This document shows positions 1-12,140 of a stretch of DNA of 64,000 nucleotides, one piece after another (positions within the stretch are counted from its first letter, which is position 1; each line of letters opens with the position of its first letter). Under the pieces are notes generated by a model. That model was not told where the DNA came from and ran no database searches. It saw only the letters and a list, made by a program, of their open reading frames with translations. Source of the stretch: Zopfochytrium polystomum (Eukaryota; Chytridiomycota; Chytridiomycetes; Chytridiales; Chytridiaceae); assembly GCA_025765615.1 (NCBI GenBank), contig JAIVFJ010000075.1, positions 62,001 to 126,000 of the forward strand. Direction: 5' to 3'. Position numbers and translations under genes: made by a program.

Positions 1-220
1 CCACGCATGGATCTGCGCCGAACTCGATCAAATCTTTGCGACCACTCGCTGTGCACGAGGATCGATCAATCCACACCAAACTTCGCTCTCTATATTCATT
101 CCCCGATCCCCGATCCCCGATCACCCACGCGTTGCTTACCATGGGGCGGTTCACAGCACCCATCCAACTCGTCCTTCCTTACACCCGCCAACTGACACCA
201 CCAAAAACTTGTTCCTCCAG

Positions 221-1110
221 GTCAAGTCGACCATCATCGCGCGCGTCGTCGACGGCCTGCCGCTCGCCGCGTCCATGGATGACGAAGAGGTTCGTTAAGA
301 GGGCGTTGCTTATTCTTGTTTCTGTTAAGTTTGAGCCACTTACCGTTGACCGACTGCCCTTCCCAAGTCGGAGAACCTCTCAGACTACAAAAACCAGGCG
401 AAGCTCCTCTTCAAGCGACTCTCTTCGGCTGACGCCGAGCAGCGTTGCTCGGTCGAGACTGGGCCGTATGTCTTTCAGTTGAGTACTGAAGGGTTCCAAA
501 GGGTGCAGCGCGTATGCTCGACCTTGTTTTTGTTTGCTCCCTTTGCCTGATTCCCCCCGGCCCACTGCACACTACGCGCCCGCTCACAACGATAGAACTA
601 ACAGATAATTTGACCACAACATTCAGCTACCTCATCGAATTCAACATCTGCTACCTCACCCTCTGCGACCGCAGCTACCCCAAAAAGCTCGCGTTCGCCT
701 ACCTAACCGACCTACAAAAAGAGTTCCAGCAGCTCTACGGGCGCGAGGTGGGCACGGTGGCGCGGCCCTACGCGTTTGTCAAATTCGACACGTTCATCCA
801 AAAGACCAAGAAGCAGTACAAGAATCCTTCAAGCGCGGGCGGGGGCCCCAACAACAACCTGACAAAGCTGAACGAGGAGCTGCACGACGTGCACCGGATC
901 ATGACCAAGAACATCTCGGACGTGCTGGGGCGCGGCGAGGCGCTGGACCGCATGCAGAGCGTGTCGTCGCGGCTGAGGGACGAGACGGACAAGTACAAGA
1001 AGAAGGCGCGGGGGCTGAATTGGTTGGCGCTGTACCACAAGTACGGGCCGCCGGCGATCGTCGGGGGCGTGATTTTGCTCGTGTTGTTGCTGAGGTTTTA
1101 CTGGTGGTGA
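221..1110 (+). CDS. SEC22: Sec22-family R-SNARE (ER-Golgi vesicle fusion)
   Basis: Three coding blocks join cleanly: 221-289, 368-477 and 627-1110, with introns 290-367 and 478-626 (GT...AG), giving about 220 residues against about 214 for yeast Sec22. The N-terminal longin domain starts VKSTIIARVVDGLPLAAS and runs through YLIEFNICYLTLCDRSYPKK. The SNARE motif follows (NLTKLNEELHDVHRIM), with the zero-layer arginine in VLGRGEALDRM, then a C-terminal membrane anchor (PPAIVGGVILLVLLLRF) with only a few residues after it, as expected for a tail-anchored SNARE. Known role of the family: fusion of vesicles between ER and Golgi. The initiator ATG is not resolved; homologues begin M-[IV]-K-S-T, so a tiny first exon ending at ATG probably precedes the CAG/GTC junction at 220/221. 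No frame breaks, so this is a useful quality control for the assembly. Confidence 0.93.
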
Positions 1111-4100
1111 GCTTTCGCCCCCCCCCGTTTTTCGGGAGTTGGGGGGGTGGGGGTTTTGTTCCGGTCCGTCAGTTGAGATGGCGGGTGGGGGTGTTGCTGG
1201 GAGGCGAATGCTTGTTGGTCAGCACGATGTTCAAAGTATGCAGAAGGAAGAAGGGAAACGAAAATTGAAACGAGAGTTAGCTCTGCTTTTTTGCATATAT
1301 GAGAATCAGACAAGCCGTCAGCTGCCAGGGTTTACCGAATTGCAGGTATTAGAGGGTTGAGTGACTGTCGCGACGGAAAACAAATAACTGGAATGGTACG
1401 GACGATTCGCTTTTGTGCGACTTTTCATGGTCAACCGAGTCTGAAAAATGCTGCTGATCACGAATGGATTTGAACTCATCGTATCGCTGATCGATGGTCG
1501 TTCAATGCGAGTTCTAGCAGTGGTTTATTGTTTAGCTTCCTTTTGTCTAGAACGGTGGATTTCTAGCTCTAAAACCTGGCGGATCAAATGGCCGTCGAAG
1601 AGAACGGAAGGCACAAACGAAGAGGTCGCCCGTCCACGACGCTCCTTTTAAATTTCCATTTCACCGCGAGCGAGGCGCCGATCTTCCCCGCGCGAAAACG
1701 ATCGCTGCGCGTCTCTTGACTTTTGCATCGTAAATTTTCTCGAACATCGACGATGCGTCAGAAGCAGTTAAAGGGCATTATGGGTGTTTTGCAAAGTGAC
1801 AAACAGTTTTCCGGCACCGCGAAGCACGCGCTTGATCCGGTCCTCGGCGGTCGTTTCGGGCAAATCGACGGCGTGAACGATGCCGATTCCCGACGCTCGG
1901 TGGACCGAGGGGGCGGGTGGGCTGGTGGGCGGGCGCGGCGGTCGTTGACGAGCAAGCAGGCAGTTGAAGCACAGTTGAAGCAGGCGTTCCCCCAAACTAC
2001 TGGATCCAGTCTCTGCAGCGTAACGTGAGGGCAACAAGAGGAGGAATCAACCTGAGGTGGGACTAGTGGCTATCGGGGCTCCTTTTTTGTTTGGGAGGCG
2101 AGCAGGGGGCGAGTGGTTGATTGATAGTGAGAGAGAGAGAGAGAGGAAGACGAGAAGTTTGGCGGTTTCGGTGGGGGAAGCAACTTTGCGATGGAGACAA
2201 TTATTTCGAATTCGTTTCTTCCAGCTTCGGACTTTGTATTGGCGAAGCCGAGACTTTCAAAGAACTTTTGCGATTATGAATGCAACTAGTGGGGGAAAAA
2301 TCACGAGAGGCTTGAAGCCTAGTGTTCCCGATCCTCGAAATATGGTCGAAGGCGTAAGGCAACGGCTATTCGGGACACACAGCAGCATCGGGGATAATGC
2401 GACACGAACGCCCTAATCGCGACCCTAATCAGCAAAAAGTAGCTTTGAGCAAAGCAACGCCCTCAAATGAATACAGATTCACAGTTGTGGTCTGATCTTC
2501 GCCTACTTTTCGTGGATTTGTCCAGCAAACAATTCCATCCAAAAACAAAACGAGATACGTATAACCACGTCGCATACCCGGGTTCAATCCCAGGCAGGGC
2601 TAACTTTTTCTCGCTTTTCTTGATCCGTGACCGGAGTCCCAGATCCGAAAAGCTGATCCGCCGCTCAAGTAACAGATCATTATTCCCGCGTATCCTTAGC
2701 CTCTCCGGCATGAATGTCTCACGATGATCACTTGCGATAGCGTGTCTTCTATTCTTGCGCAGACTCACAAACTTGAGTCTGGTTCTCTCTTGCTTCGCGC
2801 GTTTCATTGATTGACTTTGGGAACCCGATAGGGGGTCGAGCTGGTGAACAAGCGTTGATCGAGCGGGAGTGTAGGGAGAGAGGAGGAGAACGTTGGTAAT
2901 TCTGGTAGTGGGGGAAGTTGTGGTGGTGACAATTTTTGCGCTTTTGTTGGGTTGCGGAGCTCAATGCCTCCGTGTCCCAGCAGCCGCACTCTAACTTGTC
3001 CAATTTAAGGATGAAACGAGCAACTACTGCCACATAGTGTCTTTTCGTGAAACTGCATCTCTATCACCACCGCTTGATCTGGCTGTCGCGAGCGCGCGTC
3101 AATGTCGCGAAACCGCACGACCTGCTGACGGCCGTGCTGGAACTGCCCGACGAGCTTGCCAGTGCGGACAAAGAAGACGCTGGAGGAAGCGGACCAGCAG
3201 TCGTGCTTCCTCGAGCACTTGGGGCGGGCAGTGCGAGGTGCAGCACTTCCCCAGCTTGAGCTCAGGACCCGCTTTTGCCTCCACCACTCCAAGACATCGG
3301 GTTCGGGTCGTCTGCTCGCGTTCACCAACGGTCGCGAGGTGGAATTGAGCTCGAGCCGAGGTTCCTTCCACCGCTGGAGAACCGACGGGGATCCTCGGCG
3401 TCGTTCAGTGCGCGACCTGTCGCACGCGGTGGATGAGGACTGCTTCCCCTTGCGCAGATCCAGAGTGACATTCAGTCGCGAATCGACGTTTTCATGGCGA
3501 TGAGCACGGGCAAAAAACATTTGCGGTGCGTGCAGCTCGGCGCAGCTTGGTCGCCCGCAGATGGTTCCAAAAGTGGCCGCGGTGGAGCGACGACGTGCGC
3601 CTGGACTTCGTGCAGCCGGGAGAGAGCGTGGCGAAGCGGTATTGCCGTCTCGCGATGCACAAAGGTGCCGATGGATATCGCCGACTTCGGCTACGCGCGC
3701 GATCGTCTCGTTCGCCATCGAACGCAGCAGAGACACGTGCTGTTTGTCTGTAAGTCGCAGAACACCCACGTCGCGTCGCCCGTAAAAACCGATGGACTTG
3801 CGCTGCACAAACACGGATACCACCTGTAAAGGGATATGATGACTGGGGAATTCGACAGCTGAGCGCAGGGCGAACAATAAACGGATAACCAAGAAAAAAA
3901 CGTACACTTTGGTAAGTATTATGAACGAAAAGGGAGGAGGAGCCGGGTTTGACCCCCTCGTCCTCCTCCCATTAGTAGTTCCTCCCAGCCCGCCAGCAAG
4001 GTTCAAAAAAAAAGGGTTGACGGGGAGCAAAAAGTGCGGACCGCACGATCTCTCGATCTCTCGATCGGGGTCGGGGATGTAGGATAGTTTTCTGAATGCG

Positions 4101-4661
4101 TGAGGGGGGAAGTGGATGCCAGAAAAAAAAAAAAAACGCATCCAAAATTGAAGCACAAAATTGAAGCACAGCAACACCGTGGATTCACGTTGTAATGGGA
4201 TAGTGATGTTGGATGGTGCGCGTTGGTCTGCCCCCGGGAGAAGGGGATAGGTGGTCATTATGCCAAAAGGGGGATTACGACAGAACGGCCTTTGGTAACA
4301 GAGGTGAGATGATGGGGGGATGGGTGGGAGTCGAGGAAGCGTGGGTTCTCAGGAAAGTGGTGGGGTATAGGAATAGAGCTGATCCTGGCGGTCAGCGAGC
4401 AGGGAGGGATGAAGCTGCGTCGATCATGAATCGGCGAGTGGGGGGCGCGAGGATTAAGAAGTACACGTCGCAACACGAAAGAAAAGCCAAAATCACAAAC
4501 CAAGAAGCAGGGGGGTTTGCGGTCGACGGAAAAAAAGAAAAAGCAACAAAGCGTGAAGAAGTAAGGGGGGCTGGAGGGCTGAATTCACAAATCATACACT
4601 GCCGTTGGCCGTCATCCCCCACCCCCCGTCATTTTCCTCTTCCTCTTGCGGCGGTTGCGCC
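1111..4661. other. Intergenic DNA without a supportable gene
   Basis: Several GC-driven open frames exist on both strands (for example 1723-2028 plus; 3005-4258 minus; 3494-3829 plus), but none shows a recognisable domain, a consistent splice model or clear family motifs, and frames on opposite strands look equally plausible. A decayed gene between 3,030 and 3,830 is possible. A short GA run lies at 2129-2145. Homopolymer A tracts occur near 4,006 and 4,124. Confidence 0.4.
2577..2602 (+). other. tRNA 3'-half-like sequence (B box, T arm, T5)
   Basis: CCGGGTTCAATCCCAGG forms a T-arm-like hairpin with one mismatch and contains a good RNA polymerase III B box. It is followed by CAGGGCTA and a T5 run that could act as a pol III terminator. 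I found no matching 5' acceptor strand (AGCCCTG) or D arm upstream, so this is at most a tRNA remnant or tRNA-derived fragment. Confidence 0.25.
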
Positions 4662-7600
4662 TCAAAAGGCGTTCGCAGCCTGGACAAACTCGTCCACCTC
4701 CGGGTCCCAGTCGAATCTGCGAGAAGGCCAGCGAGGGTAAAACGAAAAAAAAACGGCAAGACGATCAGGGCACCGCAACTTCATTTTGCAAGCAAGCTTC
4801 ACAGATCTCTCCTTACCTGGTCACATCCGCGCCATACGGCGTCGGCTCGACTTTGTACAGCGAGTGCAGGGGCACGGGGAGGCTGGGCATGGCATCGAGG
4901 CGCAGCCCGCAAAAGTAGGCGAGCAGGGTGCGCATGACAACGCGGTGCGTGACAATGAGGATATTTGACTCCATCCGTTCGAGCTCGACGATCACGGGGC
5001 GTAGACGGTCGATGACGTCCTGGAGCGGGGAAGGGGAAGTGTTAGGTTGCGAAAGGCGAAGTTGAATAGTCACGTATGCTACACCTACCAAGTACGACTC
5101 GCCGCCGGGACCGGGGTACCTGAATAGAAGCTTGTTCTTCTGCCGCTCCGCCCAGACCTCTGGGTGCTCCTTTTCGATTTCAGCCTGAAAGAGAAGAGGG
5201 TCAGAACGGACAGAAAACATTTACGGCGATAAAAAATGAAGAAGCAAGTGACAAGTGACAAGGAGGCCCGAGAAGGCAGTGGTTTTATAACGAGTATTCC
5301 ACTCACATAGGACATATGCTCGCAGATTCCAGCATTTATTTCGTTCAAGTACCTAACAATTCGCGGTAAGATCGAATGATTGAAAAAAAAATTCCAAGCC
5401 GTCAGTCACGCATAGGGAAAACTCACTTCATATGCCGCACATCGAACTCGCTCGGATCGAACCCTTCCGCGGTCGCCATCGTCCGCTCCAGCGTCGACGT
5501 CCACACACTGAGGTCCTGCTTCTTTTCGGGTTCGGCGACGGCGCCTTCGGCTGAGGCGGGTGGCGGGTGCTGCTGTTTGAGGAAACGCGCAAGCGCCGCA
5601 CCGAAACGAGCGCCAAGGTCGGTGAGGGCTGCGTCGCCGCCAATCCGGTCAAAGACGTTGTAGGCTGTAGAAAGTAGGTTGCGTTGAGAAGGAGGAGTGA
5701 TTGCATTAGAAGGCTCCATCGTGCCAAATAATAAAAAATAAAAAAGCAAACATACTGGACTGCCCGTGCCGCGTGAGCCAAATGACGCGCTTCTTGATGT
5801 GAATCTGCATCAGGTAGAACACGCACTGCGACTGCAAGAACCCGTGAATGCCGTGTGCAATGATTTTCCGGCCGACGTTCATGATTTTGATGAAGCTGTT
5901 TAAAAAAAATTAAGCAACGATGAGCGGAATAAAGGCGATTGAGACAGGAAAAAAACAAGGGAAAACTGACCTCAAGCCCTCTTCTTCCTCCTCTTCCGAA
6001 ATGGTCTCATACACTTTTTCATAGTTCCGCATCCTCGCGATAAAATCCGCCTTCGCCTCGTCGGGCGGCATGTTGACGTAATCAGGGCCCTTCAGCTTCA
6101 TGTTGATATTGGCTTCGAGGACCTTCCCGTCCGTACATATGCTCTCTGAAATATCAATTTTAGGACACCCCACTGACATACGAATAGAAAACAGAGGGAA
6201 AAAAAAAGACCAAGATCAGCAGGCTTTTCGCCAGTGCTTACCGACAAACACAACTTCAATGTTCTTCTCTCTCCGCACACGGTCTAGCACCGCCCTTCTC
6301 CGCTCGGCGGTCGAGTTGGTCGCATCGTGGATCGCGACTTTCCCGCCGCCGACGTTCAGCCAATCGATCAGCTCCTCCAGGGTTTCCATCGCCAGCTGCT
6401 CGCGGATCAGCTTTGCTTGCGCGTTCTGGAGGGCAGAGTAGAAATAAAAGGGAATGGGCAGAGTGAGACTAAAGGCGTCCTCGATGGCGGGAAAGTGCGA
6501 CGGGGAGAAAGAGGATAGACGGGAAAAAATAGATCGACTACCCGTCGTCTTCAAAGAAAAACATGTTCAGTCTCCATTCCTCACCGAGTGGTCAAAGAAC
6601 GACGCATCGTGCGTCGTCGCCGGGTGCGGCGTCAACGCGACGGGCGAGTGGTCCGACGGATTAACATTCGGCATGAGCGGGTTGTACGCGGTGGGCGACA
6701 CGGACGGCGCTTTTGGCGGCGACGACCTCACCGTTGCGCTTTCCTTTCGCGCGCCCTTCTTCTCCGCCCTACTGCTCCCAGCCTCTCTCACGATCGGGGC
6801 CGGCGCGGTGTCATCCGGGCTCGTTGCAGTCGACGAGGGGGCAGACGAGGAGGCGGGTGTGGACGCCGCGGCGTCGAGGGACGGGGGGCCCAAGGGCGTC
6901 GTGGCGGCGGCGTCCTCCTCTTCCTCGGCAATGACGGGGACGGCCATCACGCGTCGTCTGTTGCCGACGTTGAAGACCTTTGTCCGGAAGCCGCTCCATG
7001 AGAGGTCTGGTGGGTGCGAAGAAATCGGTCAGTGCGATGGTTTATGGTTGCGAGACGCGCATGGAAATCGGTTGAGGGTCAACGGTACTCACATTTGCAC
7101 AGCTTCTTGCAGATGTCTGCGGTCGGGATCGGTGGTTTTTTAAGGGTTGCGTTGATTGACAAGTCCAGATCGCATCAAGGGTTAGACGGACGATCGTGGA
7201 GGGACCGGGGACGATCAAACGAACAATCAAAGCAACAACGGACGGGGAACTTACAGCTCTTTCCGCGGGCTGGTAGACCCACCTGGAAGAAGGGGGATAG
7301 CCAGGAAAATGGGGGTGACGGAAGATCAGAATCCGCGATCGCAACAATTACCCGGACCATCAGCGATCTGGTGGACGCTGTCGACCCAAACCTCCGCCTT
7401 TCACCGCTGACCCGATCCTCCACACCTCACGACACCAAAAAGCACCGCTTTCACCTCCTCCGATCTAAAAGGAACAACGACTCACCATAACAATCACCAG
7501 CTTCGGGCCGATATCGTTCCTCAAAGCAATCACGTCCTTCTTGTAAGCCGAATTCGCCATCGCGGACGACGCCTCTGACATCCTGACGGACGCGCCGCTC

Positions 7601-7920
7601 GAGTCCGACTCGAGATCGGAGAGACGGGACGAGGACGGTTTCGAGAAGGCGCGGTGGAGGGGGCGGGAGGGGGAGGCGACGGGGGGAGGGAAGGGCGTCG
7701 AAGCCGCCGTCGTCGAGCGGGTGCGGGGACAGCCACGGGCCATGCGGGGGGCGCGGGAGGCCGCCAAAGGACGGGGTTGTTGCCTGAACGTCTGGGAGGA
7801 AGGTCGAGGAGAGGGAGAAGGTTGCTGAGGGGCCGGCGAGGTGCGGGGGCAGGCGCGGGGGCAGGGTCGAGGGTGAAATGGTGGTGGCGGTCTTTGACGA
7901 GACGGCTCCATCGCTGCCAA
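4662..7920 (-). CDS. 6-phosphofructo-2-kinase / fructose-2,6-bisphosphatase
   Basis: Twelve exons on the minus strand, read in order 7920-7486, 7282-7255, 7116-7093, 7006-6585, 6425-6242, 6145-5971, 5895-5756, 5664-5427, 5352-5307, 5184-5089, 5019-4817, 4716-4662. All have GT...AG borders and sum to 2,046 nt (681 residues). A Pro/Ser-rich N-terminus (about 125 residues) precedes KLVIVM, which is spliced to the Walker A loop VGLPARGKS. The kinase domain continues with YLSWSGFRTKVFNVGNRRR and KVAIHDATNSTAERR. The phosphatase half has RHGQSTYNVFDRIGGD (catalytic His), the GESYL segment carrying the acid residue, and ILIVTHRVVMRTLLAYF (second His). Known reaction: synthesis and hydrolysis of fructose-2,6-bisphosphate, the cytosolic regulator of glycolysis versus gluconeogenesis. 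Both active sites look complete, unlike the kinase-only yeast Pfk26. Exons 2 and 3 are micro-exons of 28 and 24 nt. Confidence 0.95.
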
Positions 7921-7938
7921 AGTCAGTGTCGTTTCTTC

Positions 7939-8060
7939 TTTGGCTGTTGTTGTTGTTGTTGTTGTTGTTAGTTGAGATACTGCTGCTGTTGCTGACTTCG
8001 TCGTCGACGGTGCTGGTGCTGGTGCTGGTGGTGGTAGTTGTGGTGGTAGTTGTGGTGGTG
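7939..8060. repeat. Trinucleotide-rich microsatellites (TTG)n and (GGT/GCT)n
   Basis: A run of TTG/GTT units at about 7945-7970 and imperfect CTGGTG / GGTGGTAGTTG units at about 8008-8065 lie just upstream of the PFK-2/FBPase-2 start codon. They are probably promoter or 5' leader DNA of that gene. Confidence 0.7.
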
Positions 8061-8280
8061 GCGGCGGCGTTGCCGTAAAGGAGCCTTCGCCCGCCGCGGA
8101 GGAGCCACGAGGTGGGCATGTGCGTGGTGCGTGGTGCGTGTGCGTTTGTGTGTTGTGTGAAGGGTGGTGTGCAAGGGGATAAATTTTTTTTCTCTATTAT
8201 TTCAATGTTTGCCTGGGCGTTCGGTCTGTCTGTCCCGCTGTCTCCGTCTCTCTCTCTTTCTGTCTTCACTCCGTCTCTCT

Positions 8281-8282
<2 letters not shown>

Positions 8283-8349
<67 letters not shown>
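8283..8349. repeat. (CT)n microsatellite upstream of the PFK-2 gene
   Basis: A nearly pure CT dinucleotide run of about 67 bp, 360 bp upstream of the PFK-2/FBPase-2 ATG. Its reverse complement (GA)n is on the coding strand. Similar tracts sit upstream of most genes of the secreted-protein array. Confidence 0.9.
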
Positions 8350-8352
<3 letters not shown>

Positions 8353-11300
8353 CCTCTCTCTGTCTCTTCCCTTCAGTCTTGTTCCCCTTTGGGCTTATCG
8401 AAATCACAATCTGATCATCGATCGGACGGAACAAATACGTTTGCCGTGGAGGCAGAGCAGGCGGACAGGCAGACAGACAGAGCGTGCGACCTCGGATGAT
8501 TCCTCCCCCATCCATCCGCCACGCCGCCAATTCATCGGACATTAATTACGCGAAATCCAAACTCCGCCGCCCCGCCACCGAACCAACCAAACTCAGTGCC
8601 TCGAGCCGACACACTGCGGTTTGAGTTACGGGCACGAAGCCTGCCCCTTTGCCCAGCTCTCGGCGTTTTGTCCCTTACCATCGTCCAGAACTTCCCTGAC
8701 CTTCCTTCATCCAACCGTTTCCCCCAGCCACACCCAATACACTTGCCGCTTTCACCGGGCGTCCCGCATCCCGTTCGACGTCTCACCCTCCTCCTCCACA
8801 CACGCACTGCCCGCTGCAGGGTCGCGCTGGACGCGGTTGCCCAGGCGGAAGATGTGTGGGTGGTCATTGTACCGCCCCCCACCACCGCGAAAAAAACCAG
8901 GAATCACGGGGGCGGTTCGCTCCCGGTGGGCACGCACGGTTGCCTTCTCGGGATGGACGGGAAACTACCGCTGGACGTTCGCATGGAACAAAAAAAACTT
9001 TCCCCTCGCTCCGTGCGTTGGGAAAAAAAAAATCCGGGTGCACCCTGGCAGGGGCGCGCGGGGGGGCTCGGCCCGGTGGCAAGGGTCCCGGGAGACGGGG
9101 AACGGAACCTCACCTCAAAAGAAAAAAATAAATAGGACCAGCGTTTCAGTCGACACGGATAACCGTGAGGGCCTCTGGCGGGGTTCGCGGGACTGGGGTG
9201 GGCACGCTTCATCGTCGAGGGCTGAAGGGTCAGTGACGGGTTAGCAAAGCAAACGCGAGGACGGGTAGTTCCCCGCAACTCGGCAGTGTGCGCTGAAAAG
9301 AAAACAACAAACACATGCCGACCGATCGCGTGGCGTGCTGGAAGGTATAGACTCGCGAGTAGGACGCGACGGCGATCGGAGCTGCCTGCTCACGGTGCTG
9401 GGCTGCTCGTCGTCGAAGGGCAAAAACGGACACGTGCGATCGAACGCGTCGGATTTGTCGGAGCGATCGGTAGTGCGAGGGGTATGCCAGCCGGAGGAGC
9501 GCGAGACTTTGAAAGGTCCCTGTGGTGGGGGTGGCTCCGAAACGAATATTACGGGGAGGTGGGGAGGGGGGGTGAGAGATCTGTGCGAAATCCGCGGAAG
9601 GCGGGAAAGGGTGGGTGACGAAGGAGAACGCCCGGGTGAACGGCAGCCTCTGCACGTAGACAGGCGCGGTACTGCTACTGCTGGAGCGGGGTGAGAAAGG
9701 GAGGGCGAACCAGGGGTCGGAAGATGGGGCGGGACAGACGGTGAGGGAGGGACAAAGAAGGAAGGGAAAGTTGGAGAGGGCGAGTGGGGCGAGGAAGGGC
9801 GAAGTGAGGGAAGGCAGCGTTAGAGAGCACAGGGCGTCGACCAGAAACGCGTGTGACCCCCCTAACGCTTCTCCCCGCCCTCCCCTTTCACGACCACCGC
9901 CCTCTCCAACCTCGCTTCGTTCCTGTCCAGACCCCGCAGTCGACCCAGCACCACCCCGAGAGCTCCCTTCCAACCCTTTTCTCTTTCGCCCTACCTTTCT
10001 CACACCCGAGGCCCGAGCCACGGCTGCCTACCTGCAGATCGCACAGAGCACGGGGGGTCGACGCGGTTCACTTCGTTTTCGTCCCAAGCGCAAGACAAGG
10101 GAGTGTGTTCGTTTGGGGGGTCAGGTTGATGGTTTTTTGCAATTCTTTCTATTTGCGCCCAACCAGGCAAAAGGCGAAAGACAATTCCAAATCCACTGAA
10201 CCTCTCAAGGGCTACCGAGACAAGCCTTTTGTTCGGATGGTGTCGGTGAAGCACCTGAGGGAGTAGAAGAAGACGCTGGTGGCAATACCTTAGTGTGCGG
10301 CTAACTTCTATCATTCCGGGGGAGGGGGGGTTAGCGAGTCCATTCACTCGCGCGAGAACGAAAAGTGAACGGTCGAATCTCTACCGCACGGTCCTCCGAA
10401 GAGTATTTACCCGCAGTGGTAGGAGGTACATTAAAGCAAAAGAGCAACGGCCATTCCAGGCCAAATTCGGCCATTCTTGAGGAGAGGTCGAAGTAGGGGG
10501 AAAATCAATCCTGCACCGAAAGAGTGGGCCAGTCAAATACCAGGTCTCCCTGTCGTTCTCGGATCGACTTTGAGCGGAGGTTCCGCTTTCTACCTCTTTC
10601 CCGCGCATCATTCGCGACGTCTACTCAAGGACCAGAGCCCCACAACCACCGGGGTGTGTCCGAGGTGCGCAAGGTTGACGTCTGGATTCGGTGTCGTGCG
10701 CAGCTGGTCCGGCTTCGATGCTTGGGCGGTCCGTCGGACTTTTTGGCCGTTACGCAAAATTCGCCTGATCGACTATTCTCCATCCTCCTCCGCCCTTGTG
10801 CCCCGCGCTCAGAAGACGAGGATGGGATCGCGCGGGACAATTGCCCCACCGAAAGGAATAGGGGGTTGGATTGGGCGGACGATCGTGGGGTGGCACCAAA
10901 GGGAGGCCCAGATCTCCGATCTCCGAATGTCGAAGAGTGAAGACTCTGGCGGGGGAAGTAACAGATGCCCAGCAGAAAATTAGTTTGAGATAAAATACAC
11001 AGCACTTTATTTAGTTGCTGGAGATGCACAGGCTTTAAACGCTGTGGGGCACAACTGTCTTAAAGAGCAGCGTGAGAGAGAGAGAACAGTCACAGTGAAA
11101 GGGATCAAGCGCCTTGACTGAGTCAACCTTGTCAAGGCGATCATTTGTGCATTTTTCTCGAATTTTTCTCCAACAACGACCTCACCCAACAATGATGGAA
11201 TTGTCAAGTCGCAACAGAAAAACTTTGTGGCTTGTTGGCACCCACGAAAAACTGACAAGCCGGAACAATTCTCTAATTGAGGCGCTGGAGGACAGCAAAT

Positions 11301-12140
11301 GATTGAGCAGCCCAGCGATGAGGTTTGGAATGAGTGGATTGAGGTGGGTCATGGGCGCCAAAGCCATTCGCCATTCGCTTCCATGCCCACGTGTGAACCG
11401 ACAACATCAGCACCTTGGTTGGCCCCTGTTCCTATGATCTGCCCTCAGCAACGAATCGACAACTGACTGAAAACCAAATCCACTTTCAACTACGACCTTT
11501 TTTGCGACCATTAAACTGGACCTTTACTTTGCTCTCACTGGGACTACCCTTTCTTTCTTTTCAAAATGATCCGTACTTTCCAAAAACAATCCGTACCTTC
11601 CCACCACCAAACCCAACAATCTCGGAACTAAAGGAAAAAAGGCAACAGGCAAGTACGTTCCCAAAGGTGGGCCGGCCCCAGCACAATCTGTGAAACGGAA
11701 ATCAGCAAAGAAGAAAGCGAGAGGCGCAGATGCAGACAACAAGCGGTCTGATGAATCTGAAATGGAGAACTGTGACGCGAAAAGGCATGAGCCTTCCAAT
11801 CCTCAAGTTCGAGATGGAAACATCTTAAACAAAGGGATGAGGTTGGGGATCAACACGCTTGCTGCAGAATCCAGCCCACAACAGCAAACCTTCTTTTTTT
11901 TTTTTTTTTTTTTTAGGCGTGGGGTGATCCGCCTGTTAAGTCGGTCTTGTAAAAAAAGGAGCCGTATGTTGCAAAGTTTCTTGGAAAAGAAGTTTTCAAG
12001 GCTTGGTGTTATCCCGCTCGCGTATCGCATCTCCCCCTCCACAGACACCTCACTCGACTGCCAAAAAACACTACAAGAATAAGGCGGCAAACGAAAGAAA
12101 AAGACGATAAAATGTTATGACTCCTCCCCCGGACTTTCGT
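8350..12140. other. 3.8 kb with no supportable gene
   Basis: GC-rich DNA to about 10,980, then a more AT-rich stretch to 12,100 with a T19 run at 11,895-11,913. Long frames (9230-10021 minus, 9286-9694 plus, 10477-10983 plus) look like products of composition: low-complexity Arg/Pro/Ser/Gly, no domain motifs, overlapping on both strands. The downstream flank of array gene A (stop at 12141) lies at the right end. Confidence 0.4.

Noticed and set aside
1559..1575. On the minus strand these 17 bases equal the start of the synthetic SpCas9 guide scaffold (GTTTTAGAGCTAGAAAT).
   Set aside because: The match stops there; the following scaffold bases and any promoter or Cas gene are absent. Most likely chance, though vector contamination could be excluded by a read check.
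3005..4258. 417-codon minus-strand frame as a gene.
   Set aside because: Crosses poly-A and low-complexity DNA, no domain, and the plus strand has equally plausible pieces; kept only as unexplained sequence.
8112..8499. Ser/Leu-repeat frames over (CT)n and similar frames at every microsatellite.
   Set aside because: Dinucleotide repeats are open in all frames; these are artefacts.
9230..10021. 263-codon minus-strand frame.
   Set aside because: Low-complexity composition, overlapping frames on the other strand, no motif or intron model.
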